Source of the DNA: Epinephelus fuscoguttatus
Taxonomy: Eukaryota > Chordata > Actinopteri > Perciformes > Serranidae
Assembly (NCBI RefSeq): GCF_011397635.1
Contig: NC_064769.1
Location: 17,873,207 to 17,937,206, forward strand
DNA: 64,000 nt
Direction: 5' to 3'
Below are positions 62,821 through 64,000 of the stretch, piece by piece. The notes under the pieces are model-generated. The model was not told the DNA's origin. It was given only the letters and a program-made list of their open reading frames with translations, and ran no database searches. The number at the start of each line of letters is the position of its first letter. Position 1 is the stretch's first letter. The translations under genes and the position numbers were made by a program.

Positions 62821-64000
62821 CCACGAATTGGTCTTTGTTTTTGGCCGTAAAATGGTTCAGAGTTTACTTTGGGAAGTTACATTCACACTGAGAAAGTCCG
62901 TTAAATACATCAGCATTCTCACCGCAGTGCAAAGTATCAAGTTTCACTTTCACCTCCTCTTTTAAACAAAAAGTAAACCGTCACCCTCTTCCCCAATCTT
63001 GTTCCCATTCTGCGAAATGTACTGTACTGAATTTAACAATCAGTTGCTTTTAATTTTGTTCAAATCAGAAGGTTTGATACACACAGAAGCCAGCTGTAAC
63101 AAATTAACTACTGTTATTGCCACACGCCAGATCCATAAAAGAAAAAGGCGTGTTTTTGTTCACACTCATCCATTCACAAATGCTAATTTACACACATTTG
63201 ACTGAGCAGTAAAAGCTGTCAGCCTGTCGGGCGCATAGTGCGAATAGTAAGCAGGTTAGTTATATTTTGATTCATATAGAAAATATAAAGCAGTGTGGAT
63301 TCATTGGCATGTTTTAAATTAGCTGGCTAGACGACTCAGAGGGTTGTCTGCCAGCGGAGCAGTGAATGGGGGAATTTTCAGAAGGTGCTATGTAATAGTA
63401 GAGAAGAGGATGTTGCCTAACATCCCTTACACAACAATAAGACAAAGACAGACCATACAATTACTGTCACATTACAAATACAGTCACTACAAAAAAAAAA
63501 CAGTTGTAATTGTAATTTCTGAGAACCATTACACACATGAAAACTGGCAAAAGTGTTGGGCTTAACAAGCTCAGAAAACTCACGTCATTAAACTGTTTAT
63601 GATTTTTAAGTAAATTAATGTAGAAAAACACAACCTCATTATATTTACGCTACATTCATTAGTTTTCAGTGTAGCCGCCGGCAGTTATTCGACAGATATG
63701 AATAATATAAAATGTGTTGTGACCTGTGAAACTGAGACAAGTCTCACGTTACACACAGAGGCTGCACTTCAACAGGTGGGATTAGGAGTAAATTTAGTTC
63801 AGATGGCAGAGAGAGGGTGCAGAGAGATGTAACGCTGATTTGAAAAGGAATCCGAGTGGAAGTTGAGAGGACAAATTGACCTGCTGACAGGTAATAGGAA
63901 CACACAGAGTAAAGCCTACTCTGGCATACTTCACACACCACAAAAGATGGACTTTGATGACACTGTGAAGCTGCATGGCATCATGGGAGCTGTTATTGTG

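Larger units (their letters stand above)
57840..64000 (+). other. med13l: MED13L intron 2, partial
   Basis: Starts at the exon 2 donor. No MED13L exon 3 (expected to contain the conserved ENGLSYECRTLLFKA-type segment) was found before the window ends. It contains several repeats listed separately; 57900-59400 and 62830-64000 show nothing I can name. Confidence 0.7.

Noticed and set aside
1..64000. CRISPR arrays, operons, phage or bacterial features
   Set aside because: The direct repeats are microsatellites or minisatellites and the genes are spliced vertebrate genes.

Overview
The window is vertebrate genomic DNA, most likely from a percomorph-type teleost. It has spliced genes with GT-AG introns, many CA/GT microsatellites, and numerous fish-type transposon fragments (hAT-like, TTAA-target elements, a tRNA-derived SINE). 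There is no operon structure, and almost every short ORF is chance. I recognise three genes from spliced translations. A fourth is a coherent three-exon gene that I cannot name.

Layout. (1) 439-6376, minus strand: LMAN2L, an L-type lectin cargo receptor of the early secretory pathway. Seven exons are visible; the last exon lies before base 1. Three CCAAT boxes sit just upstream of its start. (2) 6.5-9.6 kb: intergenic, with a Pro/Gln-coding-like degenerate tandem repeat and a MITE-like element. (3) 9716-15836, plus: MTFP1 (MTP18), four exons, complete, 164 residues. It is head-to-head with LMAN2L, 3.3 kb apart. (4) 15.9-21.5 kb: intergenic, with a 1.2-kb TTAA-flanked element. (5) 21572-22213, plus: a small type I membrane protein of 133 residues behind a TATA box, unidentified. 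(6) 22.4-36.6 kb: a gene-poor interval with nested repeats. (7) From about 36.6 kb, plus: the CpG-rich promoter, uORF-rich leader and first two coding exons (38144-38215 and 57602-57839) of MED13L, a kinase-module subunit of Mediator. Its 19.4-kb intron 1 holds several transposons, and the gene continues beyond the window.

These genes do not form one pathway; they are neighbours on a chromosome. The densest unexplained structure is in the repeats. At least three nested insertions can be reconstructed, one of them with an un-inserted copy of the host repeat elsewhere in the window. The most promising gene-level observations are the unnamed membrane-protein gene, the MED13L leader whose last uORF ends in an ATGA overlap with the main start codon, and a CA microsatellite that begins six bases inside a LMAN2L splice donor.

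All repeat-class names come from termini, target duplications and recalled teleost families, not from a database search. Conservation of non-coding DNA could not be tested.
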